NCBI GenBank assembly: GCA_035654135.1
Contig: DASRXN010000002.1
Location: 1-20,347, forward strand
Length of the DNA: 20,347 nucleotides
Direction: 5' to 3'
Origin: Fen-999 sp035654135
GTDB taxonomy: Bacteria > Pseudomonadota > Gammaproteobacteria > Burkholderiales > Rhodocyclaceae
A program made the position numbers and the translations under genes. Positions within the stretch are counted from its first letter, which is position 1. Each line of letters begins with the position of its first letter. This document shows positions 7,661 to 15,041 of this stretch, in pieces. The notes under the pieces were generated by a model that did no database searches, was not told the origin of the DNA, and saw nothing but the letters and a program-made list of their open reading frames with translations.

Positions 7661-10363
7661 ATGCTCCTTGCCGACCCCGCCGCCGATCCGCTGGAACTCG
7701 GCTGCCGGTTCTCGCGTTACCTGCGACGCCTGTTGCAGGCGAGGCCGCAATTGACCGGCGAAACGACGGCCGGTCTCGGCGCGCCGGTCGACCGCGCCGA
7801 GCTGGAGCGCTGGCTGGACGAGGAGCCGCTGAGCGAGGACAACCTGAAGCCGGTGCTGCGCCGCCTCAAGCAGCGCGCCTACGCCCGCATCTGCACCCGC
7901 GATCTTGCCTGCCAGGTGCCGCTGGCCGAAGTGACGGAGGGTATGACGCTGGTGGCCGAGACGGCCGTAAGCGCCGCCCTGCGCGTGCTGCATGAGAGTC
8001 TCGCTGCCCGCTACGGCGAACCAAGAAACGGCGGCGGCGGGGCACAGCAGCTGATCGTCGTCGGCATGGGCAAGCTCGGCGGCCGCGAACTCAACGTCTC
8101 ATCCGACATTGACCTGATCTTCGTCTATCCCGAGGACGGCCAGACCGATGGCATTGGCGACGGCAGCCGCGTGATTTCCAACTTCGAGTTCTTCGCCCGC
8201 CTGGGCAAGCAACTGATCGCCGCCATCGCCGAAGTGACCGGCGACGGCCAGGTGTTCCGCGTCGACATGCGCCTGCGGCCCAATGGCGACTCTGGCCCGC
8301 TGGCCTGCTCCTTCGAGATGCTGGAGAACTACTTCATCACCCAAGGCCGCGAATGGGAGCGCTACGCGTGGATCAAGGCGCGGCCATTGACCGGCGGGCG
8401 GCACGCGGAACTGGAAGCGATTCGCCGGCCCTTCGTCTTCCGCAAGTATCTGGACTTCGGCACCATCAACGCCATGCGCGAACTGCATGCGCAGATTCGC
8501 CGCGAGGTGGCGAAGAAGGACATGGCCGACAACGTCAAGCTCGGCCCCGGCGGCATCCGCGAAATCGAGTTCATTGCCCAGGTTTTCCAGCTCATCCGCG
8601 GCGGCCGCGACCGCGCGCTGCAAATCAAGCCGACGCTGCAGGTGCTGAATCTGCTGGTCGAGCGAAGTCAGCTGTCGCTCGACGCTGCCATGGAACTGTC
8701 GGCCGCCTACGACTTCCTGCGCCGGCTCGAACACCGGCTGCAATACCTCGACGACGCCCAGACCCACAGCCTGCCGGACAAGGCCGAGGATCGCGAGTTG
8801 GTCGCGCAAGCGATGGGCTACAACTCCTTCGCAGCGCTGGTGATGGAGCTCGACGATCACCGGCAGAACGTCTCGCGCCATTTCGAAGCGGTGTTTGCCG
8901 ATCCCAACGAAACCCACCATGTGCTGGATGGCGTCTGGCAGGGACCGGACAACGAAAGTCAGTCGTCGCAACTCGCCGGGCTTGGCTATCGCGATGCCGC
9001 TGCCGCCTGCGCCCGGCTCGCCGGCATTCGCGCCGGCAGCCGCTACCAGCAGCTTTCCGAAGTCGCGCGCGGCCGCTTCGACGCACTGGTGCCGCGGTTG
9101 ATCGAAGCCGCCGCGACGATGCCCGACGCCGATGCCACGCTCTCGCGCGGGCTGGACCTGCTGGAGGCAATCTCGCGTCGTGCCGCCTACCTGGCGCTCC
9201 TTCAGCAGTATCCGCAGGCGCTGACCAAGGTCGCCCAGATCGTCGGCAGTTCCAGCTGGGCGGCGAACTATCTGAATCGCCATCCGGTGCTGCTCGACGA
9301 ACTGCTCGACCCCCGCATGCTCGATTCCACGCCGGACTGGCCAGCGTTCCGCGCCCATCTGGCGCAAACGCTGGACGAAGTCGAGCCCGACACCGAGCGG
9401 CAGATGGACCTGTTGCGCGAGGCGCACCACGCCCAGGTTTTCCGCCTGTTGGCACAGGACCTGTCCGGCCTGCTGACCGTCGAGCGGCTGGCCGACCACC
9501 TGTCCGAACTGGCCGACATCATGGTCGACCTGGCGCTGAAGCTCGCCTGGCGCAAGCTCCTGAAGCGGCACGTCGACACACCGCGCTTCGCGGTCATCAG
9601 CTACGGCAAGCTGGGCGGCAAGGAACTGGGCTACGCCTCCGACCTCGACATCGTGTTCCTGTTCGACGATCCGGCACCCGAGGCGGCGGAAATCTATTCC
9701 CGCCTGGCGACGAGGCTCAACACCTGGCTCTCGGCCCAGACCTCGGCCGGCCAGTTGTTCGAAACCGACCTGCGCCTGCGGCCCAATGGCGACGCCGGCC
9801 TCGTCGTCAGCTCGATGGCCGCCTTCCGCCAGTACCAGCTCGAAGCGGCCTGGCTGTGGGAACACCAGGCACTGACCCGGGCGCGCTTCACGGCCGGTGA
9901 CCCCGCCGTCGGCGCCGCCTTCGAGGCGATCCGCTGCGAAGTGCTGACGCAGAAGCGCGATCTCGCCAAGTTGCGTGAGGAAATCATGGCCATGCGCAAG
10001 AAGATGCTCGACGCGCATGCCACCAAACTCGGCGAACGCGACACGGTGTTCAACCTCAAGCACGATCCCGGCGGCCTGATCGACGTCGAGTTCGCGGTGC
10101 AGTATTTGGTGCTCGGCTATTCCTGGCAGTACGGGGAGCTGACCGGCAACAAGGGCAATATCGCGCTGCTGGCGATGGCAGCACAGCGCGGCCTGATTCC
10201 CGTTGACCTCGCCGACGCCGTGCGCGACGCCTACCGGGACTACCGCCGCATGCAGCATGCGCTGCGCCTCAACGACCAGAAGAGCCGCGTCGCCAAGGCG
10301 GACGTCGCCGAACGCGTCGTCGTTGTCCGTCGCCTCTGGAAAACCGTCTTCAATCCCGACTGA
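7661..10363 (+). CDS. glnE: Bifunctional glutamine synthetase adenylyltransferase/adenylyl-removing enzyme
   Basis: GlnE adenylylates and de-adenylylates glutamine synthetase in response to PII and glutamine, matching nitrogen assimilation to supply; cytoplasmic. Two nucleotidyltransferase halves are visible: the N-terminal de-adenylylating half with GMGKLGGREL and SSDIDLIF (about residues 135-154), and the C-terminal adenylylating half with YGKLGGKEL and ASDLDIVF (648-666). Each half also carries a 'DLRLRPNGD' or 'DMRLRPNGD' motif. A helical linker with the PII-response region lies between them. From the ATG at 7661 the protein has 900 residues, usual for betaproteobacteria. An ATG at 7628 would add 11 residues but overlaps the likely -10 element; neither start has a clear ribosome binding site. 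The argJ start follows 15 bases after the stop, so the two are probably co-transcribed. Confidence 0.95.
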   Translation: MLLADPAADPLELGCRFSRYLRRLLQARPQLTGETTAGLGAPVDRAELERWLDEEPLSEDNLKPVLRRLKQRAYARICTRDLACQVPLAEVTEGMTLVAETAVSAALRVLHESLAARYGEPRNGGGGAQQLIVVGMGKLGGRELNVSSDIDLIFVYPEDGQTDGIGDGSRVISNFEFFARLGKQLIAAIAEVTGDGQVFRVDMRLRPNGDSGPLACSFEMLENYFITQGREWERYAWIKARPLTGGRHAELEAIRRPFVFRKYLDFGTINAMRELHAQIRREVAKKDMADNVKLGPGGIREIEFIAQVFQLIRGGRDRALQIKPTLQVLNLLVERSQLSLDAAMELSAAYDFLRRLEHRLQYLDDAQTHSLPDKAEDRELVAQAMGYNSFAALVMELDDHRQNVSRHFEAVFADPNETHHVLDGVWQGPDNESQSSQLAGLGYRDAAAACARLAGIRAGSRYQQLSEVARGRFDALVPRLIEAAATMPDADATLSRGLDLLEAISRRAAYLALLQQYPQALTKVAQIVGSSSWAANYLNRHPVLLDELLDPRMLDSTPDWPAFRAHLAQTLDEVEPDTERQMDLLREAHHAQVFRLLAQDLSGLLTVERLADHLSELADIMVDLALKLAWRKLLKRHVDTPRFAVISYGKLGGKELGYASDLDIVFLFDDPAPEAAEIYSRLATRLNTWLSAQTSAGQLFETDLRLRPNGDAGLVVSSMAAFRQYQLEAAWLWEHQALTRARFTAGDPAVGAAFEAIRCEVLTQKRDLAKLREEIMAMRKKMLDAHATKLGERDTVFNLKHDPGGLIDVEFAVQYLVLGYSWQYGELTGNKGNIALLAMAAQRGLIPVDLADAVRDAYRDYRRMQHALRLNDQKSRVAKADVAERVVVVRRLWKTVFNPD

Positions 10364-10378
10364 AACAAGGAAACGACC

Positions 10379-11602
10379 ATGCCCGTCAACCTGAATCCGC
10401 CCGTCGCCGCCAACCTGCATCAGGTCGCCGGTGTGCGTCTCGGCGTCACCGAAGCCGGCATCCGCAAGGCCAACCGGCGCGACCTGACATTGATCGAACT
10501 GGCGCCCGGCAGCCGTGCCGCCGGCGTGTTCACCCAGAACCGTTTCTGCGCCGCGCCGGTGCAGGTCTGCAAACAGCACTTGAGTACCGGTGAAATCCGC
10601 GCGCTGGTGATCAATACCGGCATCGCCAACGCCGGTACCGGCGAGCAGGGCCTTCAGGCTGCACAGCTCACCTGTCAGGCGGCGGCCCGCATTCTAGATA
10701 TTTCCGCCTCCCAGGTGCTGCCCTTCTCCACCGGTGTCATCATGGAGCCACTGCCGGTCGAGCGCCTGCAAGCGGGCCTGCCCGCAGCCCAGGCTGCATT
10801 GAAGGCAGACGGCTGGTTCGAGGCGGCGCATGCCATCATGACTACCGACACCATCGCCAAGGCTGCCTCCGTACAACTCACCATCGCCGGCCAGCCGGTG
10901 ACCATTACCGGCATCGCCAAGGGGGCCGGCATGATCAAACCCAACATGGCCACCATGCTCGGCTTCGTCGCCACCGATGCCATCGTCAGCCAGCCGATGC
11001 TCGACCGCCTGGTGAAGGAGGTTGCCGATGAGTCGTTCAACTGCATCACCGTCGACGGCGACACCTCGACCAACGATTCCTTCATCCTCATCGCCACCGG
11101 CAAGAGCCGCGCCCGCTTCGAAGCCATCGACGCGCCGCACTGGAACGAACTGAAGGCCGCGATCACCGGCGTCGCCCGCCAGCTGGCGCAGGCGATCGTC
11201 CGCGATGGCGAGGGCGCGACCAAGTTCATCGAAATCACCGTCGCCGGCGCCCACACGAAGGACGAGGCCAAGGCCGTCGGCTACGCCATCGCCCACTCGC
11301 CGCTAGTCAAGACCGCCTTCTTCGCCTCCGACCCCAACCTCGGCCGCATCCTCGGCGCCATCGGCAATGCCGGCATTGCCGACCTCGACGTAACGAAAGT
11401 GAAACTCTGGCTGGGCGATGTTCTCGTCGCCGAGAATGGCGGCCGTGCCGCCAGCTACAAGGAAGAAGACGGCGCCGCGACTATGAAGCCGGCTGAGATC
11501 ATGGTCCGCGTCGACCTCGGTCGTGGCTCAGCGCAGGGCAAGGTGTGGACCTGCGACTTCTCGTACGACTACGTCAAGATCAACGCCGACTACCGCAGCT
11601 AG
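10379..11602 (+). CDS. argJ: Bifunctional glutamate N-acetyltransferase/amino-acid acetyltransferase (ornithine acetyltransferase)
   Basis: ArgJ transfers the acetyl group from N-acetylornithine to glutamate, closing the acetyl cycle of arginine synthesis; some members also use acetyl-CoA. It is a self-cleaving Ntn-type enzyme. The cleavage motif KGAGMIKPNMATML is at residues 181-194, with the break expected between Ala191 and Thr192, which becomes the nucleophile of the beta chain. The 407-residue length and the C-terminal FSYDYVKINADY (near the end) are typical. AAGGA lies 8 bases before the ATG, so the start is well supported. It follows glnE by 15 bases, linking nitrogen control and arginine synthesis in one transcript. 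The sequence alone cannot tell monofunctional from bifunctional forms. Confidence 0.95.
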   Translation: MPVNLNPPVAANLHQVAGVRLGVTEAGIRKANRRDLTLIELAPGSRAAGVFTQNRFCAAPVQVCKQHLSTGEIRALVINTGIANAGTGEQGLQAAQLTCQAAARILDISASQVLPFSTGVIMEPLPVERLQAGLPAAQAALKADGWFEAAHAIMTTDTIAKAASVQLTIAGQPVTITGIAKGAGMIKPNMATMLGFVATDAIVSQPMLDRLVKEVADESFNCITVDGDTSTNDSFILIATGKSRARFEAIDAPHWNELKAAITGVARQLAQAIVRDGEGATKFIEITVAGAHTKDEAKAVGYAIAHSPLVKTAFFASDPNLGRILGAIGNAGIADLDVTKVKLWLGDVLVAENGGRAASYKEEDGAATMKPAEIMVRVDLGRGSAQGKVWTCDFSYDYVKINADYRS

Positions 11603-11605
11603 CAC

Positions 11606-11624
11606 AACCTGACGCGAACCTGAC
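11606..11624 (+). repeat. Two direct repeats AACCTGAC, 11 bases apart
   Basis: AACCTGAC occurs at 11606-11613 and again at 11617-11624, exactly one helical turn apart, just after argJ and about 100 bases before the GlsB-type gene. Paired direct repeats with this period are the usual layout of OmpR/PhoB-class response-regulator sites. The assignment to any regulator is a guess. Confidence 0.4.
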
Positions 11625-11663
11625 ACACCCCATCGGCAATCCAGCATGAATATCAATTGGCGT

Positions 11664-11669
11664 CATAAT
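11664..11669 (+). promoter_or_regulatory. Candidate -10 element upstream of the GlsB-type gene
   Basis: CATAAT (5 of 6 matches) lies 54 bases upstream of the GlsB-type start in the 121-base gap after argJ. No recognisable -35 hexamer is present 16-18 bases upstream, which would fit an activator-dependent promoter using the direct repeats at 11606-11624. Confidence 0.3.
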
Positions 11670-11723
11670 GGCGCGCGGTCGAAGTCCCGTTGGTTAAGCA
11701 GCGTTTTCTAAAGGAGAGTGGAA

Positions 11724-11981
11724 ATGATGCATTGGGTATGGACGGTGTTGATCGGTTTCATAGCCGGTTTTGTTGCGCGGGCAGTGACGCCGGGGAAAGG
11801 CCCGAGCGGCTTCATCATGACGGCGGTGCTCGGTGTCGCCGGTTCCGTACTGGCGTCGTTCGTCGGGCAGGCAATGGGCTGGTACGGCCAGGGTGAGGTT
11901 ACCGGATTCATCGGCTCCGTCGTCGGAGCGGTGGTCCTGCTGATCGTCTACCATCTGGTTACGCGCAACAGCAATAGCTGA
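11724..11981 (+). CDS. GlsB/YeaQ/YmgE family small membrane protein
   Basis: Small inner-membrane protein of the 'transglycosylase-associated' (GlsB/YeaQ/YmgE) family. The family name is historical: no enzyme activity is established, and members are often induced by envelope or general stress. The 85 residues form three hydrophobic segments separated by glycine-rich turns, starting with WVWTVLIGFIAGFVAR, then GFIMTAVLGVAGSVLASFVG and GFIGSVVGAVVLLIVYHLV, with the usual TPGKGP turn after the first. The start is the ATG at 11724, because AAGGAG (11711-11716) is 7 bases upstream; a GTG at 11718 is too close to it. The next gene begins 10 bases after the stop, so they form an operon. Confidence 0.88.
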   Translation: MMHWVWTVLIGFIAGFVARAVTPGKGPSGFIMTAVLGVAGSVLASFVGQAMGWYGQGEVTGFIGSVVGAVVLLIVYHLVTRNSNS

Positions 11982-11991
11982 GGAGAATGCC

Positions 11992-12486
11992 ATGGGTCTA
12001 CTCGATACACTGTCGCAAATGGTCTTGGGCGGCAACGTCACCGATCAACATTTCGACCAGGTCGCGCAGAACGCGCCGCCCGATGTGCTGGGTTCCGCCC
12101 TCGCCGGCGCTTTTCGTTCCGATCAGACACCGCCGATCGGGGAAATGGTCGGCAAGATGTTCCAGAACTCGAACGGCCAGCAGCAAGCCGGATTGGTCAA
12201 TCAGATTCTCGCATCGCTGGGGCCGGCTGCCGCGGCGGCGCTGGCCGGCGGCGCACTCGGCCGCATCATGCAGCCCGGTGCCACGCAGGTCACTCCTGAC
12301 CAGGCCAGCCAATTGACGCCCGACCAGGTACGGGACGTCGTCAATCATGCCCACGAGACGAGTCCCGGCATTGCCGATCAGCTCGGCAGCTTCTACGCCC
12401 AGCATTCGGGGCTGGTGAAGACTTTGGGCGGCGCTGCACTATTGGTCGCCATGACCAAGATGAAGGACCACCTCGCACAGCGCTGA
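11992..12486 (+). CDS. Unrecognised 164-residue protein in operon with GlsB-type gene
   Basis: I recognise no catalytic motif. The 164-residue protein begins MGLLDTLSQMVLGG, has an Ala/Gly-rich helical stretch near residues 76-91 (GPAAAAALAGGALGRI) and a repeated 'TPDQ' pattern (TPDQASQLTPDQVRDV, about 102-117), then a helical C-terminus. It has no signal peptide; a short hydrophobic stretch near 143-152 (LGGAALLVAM) is too weak to call a membrane segment. The overall look resembles small DUF937/YidB-like bacterial proteins, but this is only an impression. AGGAG lies 6 bases before the ATG. Its place directly after a GlsB-type gene suggests a shared stress or envelope role. Confidence 0.8.
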   Translation: MGLLDTLSQMVLGGNVTDQHFDQVAQNAPPDVLGSALAGAFRSDQTPPIGEMVGKMFQNSNGQQQAGLVNQILASLGPAAAAALAGGALGRIMQPGATQVTPDQASQLTPDQVRDVVNHAHETSPGIADQLGSFYAQHSGLVKTLGGAALLVAMTKMKDHLAQR

Positions 12487-12518
12487 TTTAACATTCGTCA
12501 CATAGGAGAAGATCAATC

Positions 12519-13205
12519 ATGAAGAAACTCTCAATGCCCGTCGCGGCTCTCTGTCTGTTGATTTCTGGCTACGGTTTCGCACAGGCACCGGCGGGCGCGC
12601 CGGCCGGCTCAACGGCGCTCTGCAAGGACGGCAGCTACTTCAGCGGCGCCACGAAGAGCGGCGCCTGCCGCGGTCACAAAGGCATCAAGGACTGGTTCGG
12701 CGGCGACGCGCCGGCCGCGAAGACCGATGCCAAGACGACCAAGGCAGACGAAAAGGCGGCGAAAGCGCAAGCCAAGGCAGATGAAAAAGCCGCCAAGGCA
12801 AGAGCCAAGGCCGACGCCAAGGCAGCCAAGGAAGAAGCCAAAGCAGCCAAAGCCAAGGGCGCCACCGCCGCGCAACCGGCCGAAGCGGCCAAACCGGCAC
12901 CGGCAGTGAAGGCGGCCGCTCCGGCGGCCGCAGCTCCCGCCGCACTTGCTCCCGCTGCCGTCGCTCCGGCAGCATCAGCGCCGAAGGCAGCGGCACCCAT
13001 GGCTGCCCCGGCGGCACCGGTCCAGAAGCCGACGGCTCCTGCGGCAGGCGGCCCCGGCATGGTCTGGGTGAACGCATCGACCAAGGTCTACCACTGCTCC
13101 GGCACACGCTGGTATGGCAAGACCAAACAGGGCGAGTACATGAGCGAGTCGGAAGCGCAAGCGAAAGGCTTCCGCGGCGATCACAACAAGGCCTGCGGCT
13201 CCTGA
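12519..13205 (+). CDS. Secreted DUF3761-like protein with Lys/Ala 11-residue repeats
   Basis: A 228-residue exported protein of unknown function. A signal peptide (1-22, ending GFAQA) leads into a DUF3761-like domain at about 32-61 with Cys35 and Cys50 (TALCKDGSYFSGA, SGACRGHKGIKDW). Residues 75-113 are three full 11-residue repeats of the form KADEKAAKAQA and a partial fourth. An Ala/Pro-rich linker (115-178) follows. The C-terminal domain (180-228) holds VYHCSGTRWYGKTK and GEYMSESEAQAKGFR with Cys193 and Cys226, a motif seen at the end of other small secreted proteobacterial proteins. Two cysteines in each globular end would fit one disulfide each in the periplasm. AGGAG precedes the ATG by 10 bases. 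It is the last gene before a terminator, in line with the GlsB-type pair. Confidence 0.85.
   Translation: MKKLSMPVAALCLLISGYGFAQAPAGAPAGSTALCKDGSYFSGATKSGACRGHKGIKDWFGGDAPAAKTDAKTTKADEKAAKAQAKADEKAAKARAKADAKAAKEEAKAAKAKGATAAQPAEAAKPAPAVKAAAPAAAAPAALAPAAVAPAASAPKAAAPMAAPAAPVQKPTAPAAGGPGMVWVNASTKVYHCSGTRWYGKTKQGEYMSESEAQAKGFRGDHNKACGS
12741..12857 (+). repeat. 33-base coding repeat (11-residue, Lys/Ala-rich)
   Basis: Three tandem 33-base units (12741-12773, 12774-12806, 12807-12839) and a partial fourth encode KADEKAAKAQA, KADEKAAKARA, KADAKAAKEEA and KAAKAK. The units differ at many synonymous positions, so the repeat is kept at protein level rather than being a fresh duplication. Confidence 0.8.
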
Positions 13206-13215
13206 TCGGCTGAAC

Positions 13216-13247
13216 GCGCGTCGGGAAGCCGGACCGACGCGCTGTTT
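13216..13247 (+). terminator. Rho-independent terminator after the DUF3761-like gene
   Basis: A perfect 9-base stem, GCGCGTCGG (13216-13224) with CCGACGCGC (13234-13242), encloses a 9-base loop and is followed at once by TGTTT. It starts 10 bases after the stop of the DUF3761-like gene. The T-run is short, so termination may be partial into the next gene 20 bases downstream. Confidence 0.75.
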
Positions 13248-13261
13248 CACCAGCGACAGCC

Positions 13262-13903
13262 ATGAAACTGCTGACCATCGTCTGCGCATGGCTGGTTTAC
13301 GGCGCAGTCCATTCGCTACTGGCGTCGACGGCGGCCAAGGCTTGGGTAGCCAGGCGCCGGCCCGACCTGATGCCGATTTATCGGCTGGCATTCAACGCCT
13401 TCGCCACCATCGCCCTGCTGCCCGTGCTGTGGCTGGTCTACGGCACCGAGAGCGACTGGCTTTGGCGTTTGACCGGCGCCTGGGCGTGGCTGTCGAATGG
13501 ACTTGCCCTCGCCGCCGTCGCCGGCTTCGCGGTAACTGCCCGTGCCTATGACATGGACGAGTTTCTCGGCCTGCGTCAGCTGCGGCAGAACGATCGCGGC
13601 ACCGACGACCGCGAGGGCTTCACGCTCTCGTACCTGCACCGTTTCGTCCGCCACCCCTGGTACTTTCTCGGCCTGGTACTGGTGTGGACGCGGGACATGA
13701 ACGGGCCGCTACTCGTCTCGGCCGTGGCGATCACGCTCTATTTCATCATCGGCTCGCGCTTCGAGGAACGAAAGCTGGTCGCGCTCCATGGCGACGCCTA
13801 CCGAAAATATCTCGCCAAGGTGCCGGGTTTGCTGCCGCTGCCGTGGAGACATCTGACCAGGGCAGAAGCGGACGAGCTAGTGCAGCGTCCGCGGCATCGA
13901 TAA
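13262..13903 (+). CDS. Isoprenylcysteine methyltransferase-like integral membrane protein (NnrU/ICMT-like)
   Basis: Polytopic inner-membrane protein of 213 residues. Hydrophobic segments lie near residues 3-21, 43-61, 76-94, 132-143 and 148-164. The motif RHPWYFLG (130-137) and the later GSRFEERKL (164-172) with HGDAYRKYLAKVPGLLP match the SAM-binding end of the isoprenylcysteine carboxyl methyltransferase/phospholipid methyltransferase superfamily. In bacteria the substrate of such proteins is usually unknown, so I give no specific reaction. The start ATG at 13262 lacks a strong ribosome binding site. Its last 27 bases overlap the 3' end of apaG on the opposite strand. It stands just after a terminator and may rely on read-through or an unseen promoter. 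Confidence 0.85.
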   Translation: MKLLTIVCAWLVYGAVHSLLASTAAKAWVARRRPDLMPIYRLAFNAFATIALLPVLWLVYGTESDWLWRLTGAWAWLSNGLALAAVAGFAVTARAYDMDEFLGLRQLRQNDRGTDDREGFTLSYLHRFVRHPWYFLGLVLVWTRDMNGPLLVSAVAITLYFIIGSRFEERKLVALHGDAYRKYLAKVPGLLPLPWRHLTRAEADELVQRPRHR

Positions 13904-14260
13904 GACGAACTCCGGGATCGGCGCTTCGAACTGGACGCCGTCCTCGGCCACCATCTGGTAGCTGCCCTTCATGGTGCCGACCGGTGTCGGCAACGCGCTG
14001 CCACTCGAGTATTCGAACTTCTCGCCCGGTTGCAGCAGCGGCTGGCTGCCGACGACGCCGAGGCCGCGCACTTCCTGCACTTTGCCATCGGCATCGGTGA
14101 TCAACCAGTGGCGTGAAATCAGCTGCGCGGCAACGTTGCCGACGTTGGTGATGGTGATCGCGTAGGCGAACACGTAGCGATCCGCCTCGGCATCCGATTG
14201 TTCGGGCAGGAAGCTGGTCGCCACCTCGACGCGGATTTCATATTTTTTCGCTTCAGCCAT
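13877..14260 (-). CDS. apaG: ApaG protein
   Basis: Small fibronectin-type-III-like beta-sandwich protein of the ApaG (DUF525) family, cytoplasmic, of unclear function, linked in Enterobacteria to cobalt/magnesium and Ap4A phenotypes by its operon with apaH. From the ATG at 14258-14260 it has 127 residues, matching the family (about 125). Conserved blocks are RYVFAYAITITNVG, SRHWLITDADG, GVVGSQPLLQPGEKFEYSSG and PTPVGTMKGSYQMV. An upstream ATG at 14287 would add 9 residues that do not fit the family. It is alone on the minus strand here, convergent with the methyltransferase-like gene and divergent from rpe. Confidence 0.93.
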   Translation of the reverse strand: MAEAKKYEIRVEVATSFLPEQSDAEADRYVFAYAITITNVGNVAAQLISRHWLITDADGKVQEVRGLGVVGSQPLLQPGEKFEYSSGSALPTPVGTMKGSYQMVAEDGVQFEAPIPEFVLSMPRTLH

Positions 14261-14322
14261 GGCCTTCAACCGCCTTATGATTGCCATCAGAAAAAATTAG
14301 CCGGCCTGATGCATGACGCGGC

Positions 14323-14341
14323 TAGAATCGAAACCATTCTA
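14323..14341 (+). promoter_or_regulatory. Candidate rpe -10 element inside an inverted repeat
   Basis: TAGAAT (14323-14328) resembles a -10 hexamer 30 bases before the rpe start and forms the left arm of a perfect inverted repeat with ATTCTA (14336-14341), spacer 7 bases. No convincing -35 hexamer is seen. A repressor bound here could block rpe transcription, but this is inference. Confidence 0.3.
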
Positions 14342-14357
14342 ATTGAGGAGGCTCGTC

Positions 14358-15041
14358 ATGGCTTATCGCATCGCTCCGTCCATCCTGTCCGCCAACTTCG
14401 CCAGGCTGGGCGAGGAAGTCGACAATGTCCTCGCCGCCGGCGCCGACATCGTCCATTTCGATGTCATGGACAACCATTACGTTCCCAACCTGACCATAGG
14501 CCCGCTGGTTTGCGAGGCGCTGCGGAAGCATGGCGTCACCGCGCCGATCGACGTGCACCTGATGGTCAAGCCGGTCGACCGCATCGTGCCCGACTTCGCC
14601 AAGGCCGGTGCCACCTACATCACCTTCCACCCGGAAGCCTCGGAGCATGTCGACCGCACCATCGGCCTCATCAAGGAAAACGGCTGCAAGGCCGGCCTGG
14701 TGTTCAACCCGGCGACGCCGCTCGACGTGCTGGAGTACACGCTCGACAAGCTCGACATGGTGCTGCTGATGTCGGTGAACCCGGGCTTCGGCGGCCAGAA
14801 GTTCATCCCCTACGTGCTCGACAAGGCGCGCAAGGTGCGCAAGATGATCACCGACCGTGGCCTGAACGTTGAACTGGAAATCGATGGCGGCGTCGGTCCG
14901 GCCAACATCGCTGAAGTGGCCCGCGCCGGCGTCGACACCTTCGTCGCCGGCTCGGCCGTGTTCGGCAAGCGCAGCGAAAGTGACCCCAACCGCTACGACA
15001 GCATCATCGGCGCCATGCGCGCGGAGCTCGCCAAGGTTTGA
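14358..15041 (+). CDS. rpe: Ribulose-phosphate 3-epimerase
   Basis: Interconverts ribulose-5-phosphate and xylulose-5-phosphate in the pentose phosphate pathway (and the Calvin cycle where present); cytoplasmic TIM-barrel metalloenzyme. The 227-residue length is typical. Motifs are IAPSILSANFARLGEE at the N-terminus, the metal/catalytic segment HFDVMDNHYVPNLTIGP, LMVKPVDR, the phosphate-binding VNPGFGGQKFIP and the C-terminal IDGGVGPAN with FVAGSAVFG. The ATG at 14358 is preceded by GAGGAGG 6 bases upstream, which decides against a TTG 15 bases earlier. The gph start overlaps its stop, and the order rpe-gph-trpE is a common proteobacterial arrangement. Confidence 0.97.
   Translation: MAYRIAPSILSANFARLGEEVDNVLAAGADIVHFDVMDNHYVPNLTIGPLVCEALRKHGVTAPIDVHLMVKPVDRIVPDFAKAGATYITFHPEASEHVDRTIGLIKENGCKAGLVFNPATPLDVLEYTLDKLDMVLLMSVNPGFGGQKFIPYVLDKARKVRKMITDRGLNVELEIDGGVGPANIAEVARAGVDTFVAGSAVFGKRSESDPNRYDSIIGAMRAELAKV

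Noticed and set aside
8099..10579. Very long minus-strand open frame (826 codons) opposite glnE and the start of argJ
   Set aside because: It mirrors a clear GlnE on the other strand, has no recognisable domain, and its composition is what a GC-rich antisense frame produces.
12861..13056. Ala/Pro-rich segment as a DNA repeat or mobile element
   Set aside because: It is a protein linker of low complexity with no regular DNA period.
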